This document shows, piece after piece, positions 15,924 through 23,540 of a stretch of DNA of 64,000 nucleotides. Both the position numbers and the translations under genes were made by a program. The notes beneath the pieces were generated by a model. The model saw only the letters and a list, made by a program, of their open reading frames with translations. It did no database searches and was not told the origin of the DNA. Numbering within the stretch: the first letter of the stretch is position 1; each line of letters starts with the position of its first letter. The stretch is from Robiginitalea sp. SC105 (GTDB lineage: Bacteria > Bacteroidota > Bacteroidia > Flavobacteriales > Flavobacteriaceae): positions 868,001 to 932,000 of the forward strand of contig NZ_JACLZF010000002.1 in assembly GCF_014243345.1 (NCBI RefSeq). The letters are read 5' to 3'.

Positions 15924-16007
15924 TCCCCCGGGCCGGTATATTTTCCAATCTTTTGCTACCTTTAAACCCCGCTGGATTCCTTCGCGGGGCCGAACGAAAC
16001 AAACACC

Positions 16008-17915
16008 ATGAGCAATTACCATATCAAACACCTGGAGGAGTATTTCCAGGTATACCGCAAATCCGTAAGGGACCCGGAAGCCTTCTGGGAAGAGATCGCC
16101 GAAGAACACTTTGTCTGGCGCCGTAAATGGGACCGCGTGCTGCGCTGGGATTTCAAAAAGCCCGAGGTGGCCTGGTTCGAAGGGGCCCGGCTGAACATCA
16201 CCGAGAACTGCCTGGACCGGCACCTTCCCACACGGGGCAAGAAAACAGCCCTGTTGTTCGAGCCGAACGACCCGTCGGAAGAAGCGGAGCACATCACCTA
16301 CCGGCAACTGCACGAGCGGGTCTGCCGGATGGCCAATGTGCTCAAGGACATGGGTATCGGCAAGGGCGACCGCGTTTGTATCTACCTGCCGATGATCCCG
16401 GAACTGGCCATCTCCGTCCTGGCCTGTGCCCGGATCGGGGCAGTGCATTCCGTGGTCTTTGCCGGTTTCTCCTCCACCGCCCTGGCAACCCGTATCAACG
16501 ACTCGGATTGCCGGCTGGTGATTACTTCTGACGGCTCTTTCCGGGGTGGCAAGACCATCGACCTGAAAGGGATCGTCGATTCGGCCCTGGAGGAGTGCCC
16601 GGGGGTCAACAAGGTACTGGTGGCCAGGCGAACCGGGGCGAAGATCACGATGAAAAAAGGGAGGGACCTCTGGTTGCAGCCCCTGGTGGATGAGGCTTAT
16701 GCGGATTGCGATGCGGAGATCATGGATGCCGAGGACCCGCTGTTCATCCTCTACACCTCAGGCTCTACCGGCCGGCCCAAGGGGATGGTCCACACCTGCG
16801 GCGGGTATATGGTATACACGGCCTATACCTTCAAGAATATCTTCCGCTACCAGGAAGAAGACGTGTACTGGTGTTCCGCCGACATCGGCTGGATCACCGG
16901 GCATTCCTATATCGTTTACGGGCCCCTGGCGAACGGTGCAACCACGGTGCTCTTCGAAGGGGTGCCGTCCTACCCGGATTTTGGCCGGTTCTGGGAGGTG
17001 ATCGAAAAACACAGGGTGAACCAGTTCTACACGGCCCCGACTGCCATCCGGGCCCTGGCAAAGGAAAGCCTGGATTATGTGGAGAAGCACGACCTCTCTT
17101 CCCTCAAGGTACTCGGATCGGTCGGGGAGCCGATCAACGAGGAAGCCTGGCACTGGTACAACAACAACATCGGCCGCAACAAGTGCCCCATCGTGGATAC
17201 CTGGTGGCAGACCGAGACAGGTGGCATCATGATCAGCCCGATCCCCTATGTGACGCCCACCACGCCAACCTTTGCCACCCTGCCCTTTATCGGGGTGCAG
17301 CCGGCCCTCATGGACGAAGACGGGAATGAAATCAAGGGGAACCAGGTAAATGGCCGCCTTTGCATCAAATTCCCCTGGCCTTCCATGGCAAGGACCATCT
17401 GGGGCGACCACAAACGCTACCGGGACACTTATTTTTCGGCCTATGAGAACAAATACTTCACAGGCGACGGCGCTTCCCGGGATGCCGTGGGCTATTACCG
17501 GATCACCGGACGGGTAGATGACGTGATCATTGTCAGCGGCCACAACCTGGGAACGGCGCCCATTGAGGACAGCATCAACGAACACCCTGCCGTGGCGGAA
17601 TCGGCCATCGTCGGCTTTCCGCACGATGTAAAGGGGAACGCGCTTTACGGTTTCGTGATCCTGAAGGAGACCGGGGAGAGCCGGAACCGGGAAAACCTGC
17701 ACAGGGAAATCAACCAGCAGATCACCGAACAGATCGGGCCCATTGCCAAACTCGACAAGATCCAGTTTGTGTCCGGGCTGCCCAAGACCCGGAGCGGCAA
17801 GATCATGAGGCGCATCCTCAGGAAGATAGCGGCAGGGGATACCAAGGACCTGGGGGACATCAGCACGCTCCTGAACCCCGAGGTGGTCGACGAGATCATC
17901 CAGCAGGTGGGTTGA
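16008..17915 (+). CDS. acs: Acetyl-CoA synthetase (AMP-forming)
   Basis: The 635-residue enzyme activates acetate with ATP and CoA to acetyl-CoA, giving AMP and pyrophosphate. The adenylation phosphate loop is LYTSGSTGRPKGMVHT, WWQTETGG the acetate-pocket element with the Trp that limits chain length, YFTGDGASRD and GRVDDVIIVSGHNLGTAPIED the hinge and C-domain start. PKTRSGKIMRR near the end carries the catalytic Lys (about 598), the target of inhibitory acetylation in known Acs proteins. Length and order are normal. It starts 84 bp after the symporter; a TACCTTTA element at 15957-15964 could give it a promoter of its own. Cytoplasmic. Confidence 0.97.
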   Translation: MSNYHIKHLEEYFQVYRKSVRDPEAFWEEIAEEHFVWRRKWDRVLRWDFKKPEVAWFEGARLNITENCLDRHLPTRGKKTALLFEPNDPSEEAEHITYRQLHERVCRMANVLKDMGIGKGDRVCIYLPMIPELAISVLACARIGAVHSVVFAGFSSTALATRINDSDCRLVITSDGSFRGGKTIDLKGIVDSALEECPGVNKVLVARRTGAKITMKKGRDLWLQPLVDEAYADCDAEIMDAEDPLFILYTSGSTGRPKGMVHTCGGYMVYTAYTFKNIFRYQEEDVYWCSADIGWITGHSYIVYGPLANGATTVLFEGVPSYPDFGRFWEVIEKHRVNQFYTAPTAIRALAKESLDYVEKHDLSSLKVLGSVGEPINEEAWHWYNNNIGRNKCPIVDTWWQTETGGIMISPIPYVTPTTPTFATLPFIGVQPALMDEDGNEIKGNQVNGRLCIKFPWPSMARTIWGDHKRYRDTYFSAYENKYFTGDGASRDAVGYYRITGRVDDVIIVSGHNLGTAPIEDSINEHPAVAESAIVGFPHDVKGNALYGFVILKETGESRNRENLHREINQQITEQIGPIAKLDKIQFVSGLPKTRSGKIMRRILRKIAAGDTKDLGDISTLLNPEVVDEIIQQVG

Positions 17916-18062
17916 GCACCTGCCTTTGGCGGGATTTTGAGCAAGTACAGCCCTAAAAAACAGGCGTTTTGTCCATGCTTTCCTTCATCTGATCGAAAAA
18001 GGGACCATTTGTAAAATACCGGGAATACCTTATCGTTGGATATTGGATCAACCCCCGAAACC

Positions 18063-20426
18063 ATGTCCAAGGCCCTTACGATCTTCCTGTTTTTTGCCAC
18101 TGGCCTGCTTTTTTCCCAAACACCCTACGACCCCGCCGGGTCCGATGAACCCTTATACCGTTATGCCGAATGGGCACCTGCCGGAAAGCAGTCGCTGCCG
18201 CTATCGAGCGTGCAGCAGGAGGGAGCGCTGGACTTCCGGCCCATGGATTCGGGCAACCAGGCCCTCGGCTTTACCTCAGATTACCACTGGCTCCGCTTCA
18301 AGCTGGTCAACCCGGGGCCGCAGCCCGCGACCTATTACCTGCAGACGGCCCGGCCCGTTACCGACCAGGCCACCCTGTACCGGATCACCGGCACCGAAGC
18401 CGCGCGTTTCCAAAGCGGCGACCGGATCCCCTTTGCGGACCGGCAGGTACCCCATCGCGCCACGGTTTTCAGGCTTGACCTTCCTCCGGAATCCCAGGTC
18501 AGCTATTACCTGGAGTTCAAGAGTGACGGGGAAACCCTGAACCTCCCACTGGACCTTTACACGGAGACTGGCTTCTGGGAATACAATTACGGAAACCAGC
18601 TTTTTCTCGGGTTTTTCTACGGCATTTTACTGCTGGCCGGGATCATCTACCTGTTTTTCTATCGCAGCCTGATGGAGAAATCCTTCCTCTATTATGGTAT
18701 CTACGTCCTGTCCATCTTCCTGATGCAGGCTACCCTTGATGGCCTGGTATTCCAATATGCCTTCCCGGAGGGCGGCTACCTGAACAACCGTTTTGTGCTG
18801 ATCAGCGCCCTGATCTGTAATTTTTACCTGCTGAAGTATTGCGAGCATTTCCTGCGGATCGCAGAGCGCAACCCACCCCTCGGCAGGGCCTACCTGTTCC
18901 TTTACCTGGTCATTGGCGTACTGGTGGCAGCCACCATGTTCGGGCCGGAGTTGCCGGCATGGGTCTATCCCGTAAGCAACCTGAACGGCCTGCTGAGCCT
19001 GCTGCTGATCCTCTATTCGCTCTTGTCCCTGAAATTCAGGAACCGCGTGGTGGTAGATCCGTATTTCACCATCGGTATCTGCTTCCTGGTGATCGGCCTG
19101 CTCGGGTTTGTGCTGAATAACCTCAGTGTGCTGCCCAATAATTTCCTGACCCTGAATGCGGCTAAATTCGGTTCGGGCCTGGAGGTGATCTTCCTGTCCC
19201 TGTCGATGACCAACCTGATCCGCGAACTGCGCCTGAAAAACGAACGCGCCCAGGAGCTCGCCCTCCAGAAATCCGTTGAAATCAGCCAGATGAAGAGCTC
19301 GTTCATGTCCAATATGAGCCATGAACTGCGGACGCCGCTCAACCTGATCATGGGGATTGTGCAGGAGGGCATGAATGCGGATAAGGATGAGGCGTACCGA
19401 CGGGAACTCTCCATGATCCGGGACGCATCCATCAGCCTGCTGAGCAATATCAACGACATCCTGGATTTCGAAAAGTTGGAGTCGGGTACGCTGACCCTCC
19501 GGGAAGATCGTTTTGCCCCGGCAGAAGAGTTGTACAAACTCAGTTCCCACTGGCAGGAACAGGCGCTGGAAAAAGGCCTGCGGTACCATTTTGAGGTCCT
19601 CCCGGGCCTCCCCGGGAGCGTGGTTGCCGACAAGGAACGGCTGCTGCAGGTGGTCAACAATGTGTTGAGCAATGCGGTCAAATTCACCATGAAGGGTCGG
19701 ATTGAGGTGGTCGTTTCAAGCCAACGGAAGGAGGAAGGGAAGCAACGGATTGTAATAACGGTCCGCGATACGGGTATCGGTATCCCTGCCGGGAAAATGC
19801 CTCATATCTTCGACAGTTTTAACCAAATGCGCCTGAATGACAAACGGAATTTCGGCGGTGTGGGCATGGGCCTTTGTATCGCCCGCCACCTGACCGATGC
19901 CTTCGGGGGTAGCCTGGAGATGCAAAGCGAGGAGGGACAGGGCACGGAAGTGGTGATCGCCATCCCCGTAAAGGCCCTGGCGGTCGGAGAACCTGGCAGC
20001 AGTTCGAAAGACACCGCTCCGGTCCCATTGGCCGGGATGCGGGTCCTGGTGGTCGAGGACAACAAGATGAACCAGCTGGTGATCAAAAAACTCCTCGGGA
20101 AAATTCCCGGCGTTACCGCGTCGTTTGCGGGCAATGGCAAGGAATGCCTGACTGCCCTGCGGAGCGATCCCTTTGACCTGGTCCTGATGGACCTGCAGAT
20201 GCCCGTAATGGACGGCTATGAAGCTACGCGCGCCATCCGCAGCGGGACCCTGGGCATGGAAATCGGCACCCTCCCCATCATTGCCGTAACCGCCGATACC
20301 ACCGAGGGCGCCCGCCAAAGGGTCATCGAGGTGGGTATGCAGGACTACATCTCCAAACCCGTGGACCTGGCCGTGCTTACCGAAAAGCTGGAATACTACG
20401 GGGAGCGCCGGCGACTTGCCAGTTAG
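18063..20426 (+). CDS. Hybrid sensor histidine kinase with 7TM-DISM sensor and receiver
   Basis: This 787-residue protein starts with a signal peptide (MSKALTIFLFFATGLLFSQ), followed by a 7TMR-DISMED2 extracellular beta-sandwich (about 30-165) that may bind a carbohydrate or related ligand, seven helices of the 7TM-DISM type (about 185-385), a short coil, a HisKA domain with the phosphorylated His in FMSNMSHELRTPLN (His420), an ATPase domain (NVLSNAVKFT, DTGIGIPAGKMPHIFDSF, GVGMGLCIARHL) and a C-terminal receiver with Asp710 in VLMDLQMPVMDGYEAT and Lys in YISKPVD. ATG 18063 is preferred over the upstream TTG 18036 because it gives the signal peptide. It has no DNA-binding output, so the signal must pass to another protein. 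Located just after the acetate block; a link is possible but unproven. Confidence 0.92.
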   Translation: MSKALTIFLFFATGLLFSQTPYDPAGSDEPLYRYAEWAPAGKQSLPLSSVQQEGALDFRPMDSGNQALGFTSDYHWLRFKLVNPGPQPATYYLQTARPVTDQATLYRITGTEAARFQSGDRIPFADRQVPHRATVFRLDLPPESQVSYYLEFKSDGETLNLPLDLYTETGFWEYNYGNQLFLGFFYGILLLAGIIYLFFYRSLMEKSFLYYGIYVLSIFLMQATLDGLVFQYAFPEGGYLNNRFVLISALICNFYLLKYCEHFLRIAERNPPLGRAYLFLYLVIGVLVAATMFGPELPAWVYPVSNLNGLLSLLLILYSLLSLKFRNRVVVDPYFTIGICFLVIGLLGFVLNNLSVLPNNFLTLNAAKFGSGLEVIFLSLSMTNLIRELRLKNERAQELALQKSVEISQMKSSFMSNMSHELRTPLNLIMGIVQEGMNADKDEAYRRELSMIRDASISLLSNINDILDFEKLESGTLTLREDRFAPAEELYKLSSHWQEQALEKGLRYHFEVLPGLPGSVVADKERLLQVVNNVLSNAVKFTMKGRIEVVVSSQRKEEGKQRIVITVRDTGIGIPAGKMPHIFDSFNQMRLNDKRNFGGVGMGLCIARHLTDAFGGSLEMQSEEGQGTEVVIAIPVKALAVGEPGSSSKDTAPVPLAGMRVLVVEDNKMNQLVIKKLLGKIPGVTASFAGNGKECLTALRSDPFDLVLMDLQMPVMDGYEATRAIRSGTLGMEIGTLPIIAVTADTTEGARQRVIEVGMQDYISKPVDLAVLTEKLEYYGERRRLAS

Positions 20427-20492
20427 TTTCTCAACCCACATCCTCACATGCTGTTTTTTGCCGGGTATCCCGCCTTTTGTCCCGAGATTGTT

Positions 20493-20500
20493 TAGTTTTG
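20493..20500 (+). promoter_or_regulatory. Candidate -7 element of the tRNA-Arg promoter
   Basis: TAGTTTTG matches TAnnTTTG exactly and lies 30 bp before the tRNA. A TTTTG at 20475-20479 is the only nearby -33-like element and its spacing is short. Confidence 0.4.
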
Positions 20501-20530
20501 CAAAAATTATTTCCGCCCGCCGGACTCCCA

Positions 20531-20604
20531 GGTCGCGTAGCTCAGCTGGATAGAGCATCTGCCTTCTAAGCAGACGGTCCCAGGTTCGAATCCTGGCGCG
20601 ATCA
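20531..20604 (+). tRNA. tRNA-Arg (anticodon TCT)
   Basis: A complete 74-nt cloverleaf without an encoded CCA. The 7-bp acceptor stem pairs GGTCGCG with CGCGATC (one G-U), discriminator A at 20604. The D arm is GCTC-AGCTGGATA-GAGC, the anticodon stem TCTGC/GCAGA encloses CTTCTAA giving anticodon TCT, and the T arm is CCAGG-TTCGAAT-CCTGG. It reads AGA (and AGG by wobble) codons. Confidence 0.97.
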
Positions 20605-20616
20605 CTTAAAGCGCAA

Positions 20617-20640
20617 ACCCCGCAACGCTAGTTGCGGGGT
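20617..20640 (+). terminator. Terminator after tRNA-Arg
   Basis: ACCCCGCAAC and GTTGCGGGGT form a perfect 10-bp stem with loop GCTA, followed by a T-rich tail (ATTTTATTTC). It lies 12 bp after the tRNA. Confidence 0.85.
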
Positions 20641-20660
20641 ATTTTATTTCGAAACCCCTC

Positions 20661-20934
20661 AAAAGCTTGCTTTTGAAAGGGGTTGAGAAGTAAAATACCG
20701 TAAGGCCACAGGTCGTGCGGGTTTGCATTTTCAGGCGGGATTGCCTTCAGGATCACGCCAAAGGCGTAATCCTTGACAGGCGGGACCGCCCTCAAGATCA
20801 CGAGCGCTAGCGAGTACTTCATCGGATGAAAAGCTTGCTTTTGAAAGGGGTTGAGAAGTAAAATACCGTAAGGCCACAGGCCGTGCGGGTTTGCATTTTC
20901 AGGCGGGATTGCCTTCAGGATCACGCCAAAGGCG
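20661..20934. repeat. Two 106-bp near-identical direct repeats downstream of tRNA-Arg
   Basis: Units at 20661-20766 and 20829-20934 begin AAAAGCTTGCTTTTGAAAGG and end CACGCCAAAGGCG. They differ at one base (T or C in the CACAGG-CGTG segment). The 62-bp spacer contains a diverged half-unit: CAGGCGGGA-GCC-TCA-GATCACG occurs both inside the unit and in the spacer, so the element is itself built of repeats of about 42 bp. No convincing protein is encoded; a minus-strand frame through it simply repeats AFGVILKAIPPENANPH. Confidence 0.9.
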
Positions 20935-21332
20935 ATAAGCATTGATGAAGGTAATTTGGTTATAGCCTATAGCAAAGGTGAGGAAACATGGGGAGCTAAT
21001 TGCACAAGATAAACCCGGGCAGCTATTCGTTAAAGATATACATGTTACCGCGCAATGATTCTGACAACATGCAATTCTGGCACCAAAGGGAATAATGTTA
21101 CAACCTGTAAAATATCATATGGTTCAACTTGCTGATCATTAACTGTAAGAAGTGACACCACAAAATCCCCTTTGGTTCAATAAGGGATTTGTTTGAGTCC
21201 TCCATCAAAGGAAATTGTAACTAGATTTGTGTAGGATTTGGAAAAGATTAATAAACAACACCAATTTACTTATAAAATTGTTAGCTCGTTATTTAATCTT
21301 AACACGAATCATTAATTTAAAAACAAATACAA
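20935..21332. other. AT-rich stretch before the PepSY-like gene
   Basis: About 400 bp with clearly lower GC content than the rest of the window. No open frame with coding character is visible. It contains a candidate promoter element at 21222-21229 and an AT-rich leader before the next start codon. Confidence 0.6.
21222..21229 (+). promoter_or_regulatory. Candidate -7 element of the PepSY-like gene
   Basis: TAGATTTG matches TAnnTTTG exactly, 103 bp before ATG 21333, implying a leader of about 95 nt that is A/T-rich. No good -33 element at the normal spacing. Confidence 0.35.
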
Positions 21333-21644
21333 ATGAAAAAGTTACTATTTATTGCAGCATTCAGCTTAGTCGGAGTTACTGCGTTTGCCCAGGACAAAAA
21401 TGATATGGACGGTGAGAAAACAACGCAGGTTGCCAAATCCCAACAGGGATATATGGAGGTGACACTGGATGAATTACCTGGCGAAGTTGTAATGGGTCTT
21501 GAAAAAAAATATCCAGAAGCAAACATCGACAAAGCGTACTGGAATTCAGAAGATTTGAAATTCAAACTTGATATTACCAAGCAAGACGGCACGTCAGAAA
21601 GCCTCTATGTTAATAAAGAAGGCAAATTTCTTGATGTAAAATAA
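21333..21644 (+). CDS. Small secreted PepSY-like protein
   Basis: The 103-residue product has a signal peptide (MKKLLFIAAFSLVGVTAFAQ, cleavage after FAQ) and one small mature domain resembling the PepSY-like/beta-lactamase-inhibitor-like fold common in Bacteroidota: VTLDELPGEVVMGLEKKYPEANIDKAYWN forms the helix and first strand, and KFKLDITKQDGTSESLYVNKEGKFLDVK the remaining strands. Family members are periplasmic and of unknown function, sometimes linked to envelope sensors. Codon use is notably AT-rich beside the GC-rich neighbours, which may reflect high expression or recent gain. It is flanked by the tRNA-linked repeats on both sides and ends at a strong terminator. Confidence 0.75.
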   Translation: MKKLLFIAAFSLVGVTAFAQDKNDMDGEKTTQVAKSQQGYMEVTLDELPGEVVMGLEKKYPEANIDKAYWNSEDLKFKLDITKQDGTSESLYVNKEGKFLDVK

Positions 21645-21678
21645 TCGTAGGTAATTGGTATTCTACCTTTAGGAAATC

Positions 21679-21708
21679 AGAGACCATAGTGATATGGTCT
21701 CTTTTTTT
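21679..21708 (+). terminator. Terminator of the PepSY-like gene
   Basis: AGAGACCATA and TATGGTCTCT form a perfect 10-bp stem around GTGA, followed by a run of seven Ts; 35 bp after the stop codon. Confidence 0.92.
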
Positions 21709-21828
21709 GTTTCAACTTGGCAGGTGAAGGGATATTGGAAATACGAAAAAAAAAGGGAACGTTCCACAACGCCCCCTTTAACGGTGCTTTATTTGCCCAT
21801 AAGCCATAAAAGTTATCACTAATAAATG

Positions 21829-21946
21829 GGGTTTGCATTTTCAGGCGGGATTGCCTTCAGGATCACGCCAAAGGCGTAATCCTTGACAGTCGGGGCTTCC
21901 CTCGGGATCACGAGCGCCGGCGAGTAATCCATTCGATCAAAAAGCG
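21829..21946. repeat. Third, partial copy of the tRNA-linked repeat
   Basis: Sequence from GGTTTGCATTTTCAGG through the repeat's CACGCCAAAGGCG end is identical to the 20661-20766 unit for about 60 bp, then continues into a diverged version of the spacer (GACAG-CGGG, GATCACGAGCGC, GCGAGTA) up to AAAAAGC. The AAAAGCTTG half of the unit is missing. Together with the copies at 20661 and 20829 it brackets the PepSY-like gene in direct orientation. Confidence 0.88.
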
Positions 21947-21973
21947 GCATATGCCATGATCTGGAAAGCCAAC

Positions 21974-21985
21974 TGATTTATATCA
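21974..21985. promoter_or_regulatory. FNR-type operator candidate upstream of the TerB-like gene
   Basis: TGATTTATATCA has perfect TGAT-N4-ATCA half-sites and ends 58 bp before ATG 22044, a position like those of the sites before 10497 and 22601. Confidence 0.5.
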
Positions 21986-22043
21986 TGGGGTAGCGGACGC
22001 TAACCTATTATCTTCAGGTTAAGCAATTCCAGGATTTGTCGCC

Positions 22044-22448
22044 ATGAAACACACCCAAAAGCTCGGTACTGAACGCTATGAGAATCTCGGGAAACTTTTT
22101 TTCGCAGTGGCCATGGCGGACGGCAGGGTAGACCCCGCTGAAGTCACAAAACTGCGTAAGATTGTCCGGGAAAGATGGCTCCCGGTGGACGACATTGAAG
22201 ACCCGTACCACTCGGATGCGGCCTACCAGATAGAAACCGTCTTTGACTGGGCCCTGGAACACGATATGACCAGCGCACAGGGGTTTGATGATTTCGCGGA
22301 TTTTTACCATGAACACCCCGGGCTTTTCCCGGACCAGATCAAACTGCTGATTTTAGATACCGCCAGTGCCGTGGCCAATGCGTTCGCCTTACATAATAAA
22401 TCGGAACTCATCCTGCTGGGCAAGCTGCAGTTGCTTTTTGCGGATTAA
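22044..22448 (+). CDS. TerB-like tellurite-resistance domain protein
   Basis: The 134-residue all-helical, acidic cytoplasmic protein matches the TerB-like pattern: LGKLFFAVAMADGRVDPAEVTKLRKIV is the first helical pair with the metal-binding-like ADGxVDPxE loop, and SAVANAFALHNKSELILLGKLQLLF the last helices with a similar spacing of acidic residues. TerB domains are linked to stress responses and possibly metal sensing; the tellurite name is historical. The protein is shorter in the loop region and has an extra aromatic-rich segment (FDDFADFYHEHPGLF). Preceded by an FNR-type site. Function beyond family is unknown. Confidence 0.75.
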   Translation: MKHTQKLGTERYENLGKLFFAVAMADGRVDPAEVTKLRKIVRERWLPVDDIEDPYHSDAAYQIETVFDWALEHDMTSAQGFDDFADFYHEHPGLFPDQIKLLILDTASAVANAFALHNKSELILLGKLQLLFAD

Positions 22449-22538
22449 GAGGCTTGTACAGTAAGTTACCCGAAGCCTATACTTTACCCCTTCTTTTCCT
22501 TTGGTTACCCAAATATTGAATCAGAATTACTGACTCAG

Positions 22539-22554
22539 AATGATTCAGGTCATT
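22539..22554. promoter_or_regulatory. FNR/CRP-type operator candidate upstream of small lipoprotein and archease genes
   Basis: AATGATTCAGGTCATT differs at one position from the perfect dyad before the baeRF7 gene, and the identity extends to the next two bases (TG). It ends 46 bp before ATG 22601. Confidence 0.58.
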
Positions 22555-22600
22555 TGAAAGTTTTCCCGGGATGGTTTTCTTGGAGGGTAAATAAATAGCG

Positions 22601-22957
22601 ATGTCAAAACTGAAATATACCCTTCTGGGAATTGTCGGCCTGGTTTTTATGGTTGGTTGCGGACCTGTGGTCATAACCTCGCGAGTGGGAAACCCCCCGC
22701 CTCCGTGGTTCTACCCCAACCGGTTGGAAGTGGTCCGGTACGTGTATTTTCCAGAGTTGACCATTTACTATGACCTGACCACCCGGGTGTATATTTACCG
22801 GGATGGAGGTAACTGGGTCCGCAGGCCCCAATTGCCACCCCGGTACCGGAATATTGATCTGCGTACCAAGCGGTTCGAGCGTATCCGAAACTACCAGGAT
22901 GAGGATATCCGCCGGTACCATGACACCCAACGCACCGGCCGGGTAAGGAATCAATGA
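22601..22957 (+). CDS. Short aromatic-rich lipoprotein
   Basis: The 118-residue product begins MSKLKYTLLGIVGLVFMVGC, a lipoprotein signal with lipobox FMVGC. The mature part starts GPVVITSRVGNPPPPWFYPN, then a strand-rich aromatic core (VRYVYFPELTIYYDLTTRVYIYRDGGNWVRRPQLPPRYR) and a basic, coiled C-terminal tail rich in Arg, Tyr and Asp. It resembles the short Bacteroidota lipoproteins with Y-x-P-x-Y/W-G-N-W patterns seen near low-oxygen and stress genes, whose function is unknown. The FNR-like operator directly upstream and the archease gene 64 bp downstream suggest a small operon. Confidence 0.7.
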   Translation: MSKLKYTLLGIVGLVFMVGCGPVVITSRVGNPPPPWFYPNRLEVVRYVYFPELTIYYDLTTRVYIYRDGGNWVRRPQLPPRYRNIDLRTKRFERIRNYQDEDIRRYHDTQRTGRVRNQ

Positions 22958-23021
22958 CCCGGCGGATGGTAAGTTTTGAGATGTAACACCCGGATGCCGA
23001 AATATTTTAACTATTAATGCC

Positions 23022-23441
23022 ATGCACCTGCTATCGAATATACACGCCACGGATATTGCCATACATGCGGCAGGGGATACGATGCCGGAATTATTTCTGA
23101 ATGCGCTGAGGGGCATGAACGAGATACTCAAGGAGGGACTTTGCGGAGCCCAGACGCATTATGATTGTTCCAGTAAGATTGAAGTTTACGCAAGGGACAG
23201 GCGCCGCCTGCTGATTGATTTCCTGTCGGAGGTGCTGGAGAAATCATATGCGTATCGCGCGGTTTTCTGTTATGTCTATTTTTCGGAATTTTCGGAAAAT
23301 CATCTCGAGGCCCGTTTATATGGGGTTTGGTTTAACCAGTTCGACATTCGGATCAATTCGGTGGCCTGTGAAGATGCCAGCGTCGAACAAAATGCCCGGG
23401 GTACATGGGATTCAACCCTCGATTTTGAATTGGAGGAATAG
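23022..23441 (+). CDS. Archease-family protein
   Basis: The 139-residue cytoplasmic protein fits the archease pattern: IHATDIAIHAAGDTMPELFLNALRGMNEIL corresponds to the family's H-T-A-D-x-G-I start and first helix, RRRLLIDFLSEVLEKS to the central L-L-x-D-F-L-x-E-L element, and the C-terminus ends in ...STLDFELEE, matching the final strand with its conserved acidic residue. In archaea and eukaryotes archease speeds guanylylation of the RNA ligase RtcB. No rtcB is present in this window, so any such partner must be elsewhere. Some usual archease residues are replaced (AT before D instead of TA), so catalysis-support function is likely but not certain. Confidence 0.75.
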   Translation: MHLLSNIHATDIAIHAAGDTMPELFLNALRGMNEILKEGLCGAQTHYDCSSKIEVYARDRRRLLIDFLSEVLEKSYAYRAVFCYVYFSEFSENHLEARLYGVWFNQFDIRINSVACEDASVEQNARGTWDSTLDFELEE

Positions 23442-23540
23442 GACCTGCCTGGAGGCCAACATCTGCGCCCTTACCCTTTGCCTTTAAATGCCGATTGATT
23501 ATCAATCCGTTATGTCCGTTTCGCTATCTTAGGGCTTAAG

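Noticed and set aside
14295-16448. 717-residue minus-strand frame opposite the symporter and acs genes
   Set aside because: It is the antisense of well-supported transporter and synthetase genes, rich in Gly, Pro, His and Asp as expected for shadows in GC-rich DNA.
20628-20942. Minus-strand protein of 104 residues across the repeats
   Set aside because: It only translates the direct repeats (AFGVILKAIPPENANPH twice) and lacks a start region or any family character.
20661-21946. CRISPR array
   Set aside because: Repeat units are about 106 bp (internally about 42 bp), with similar rather than unique spacers, only two to three copies and no cas genes.
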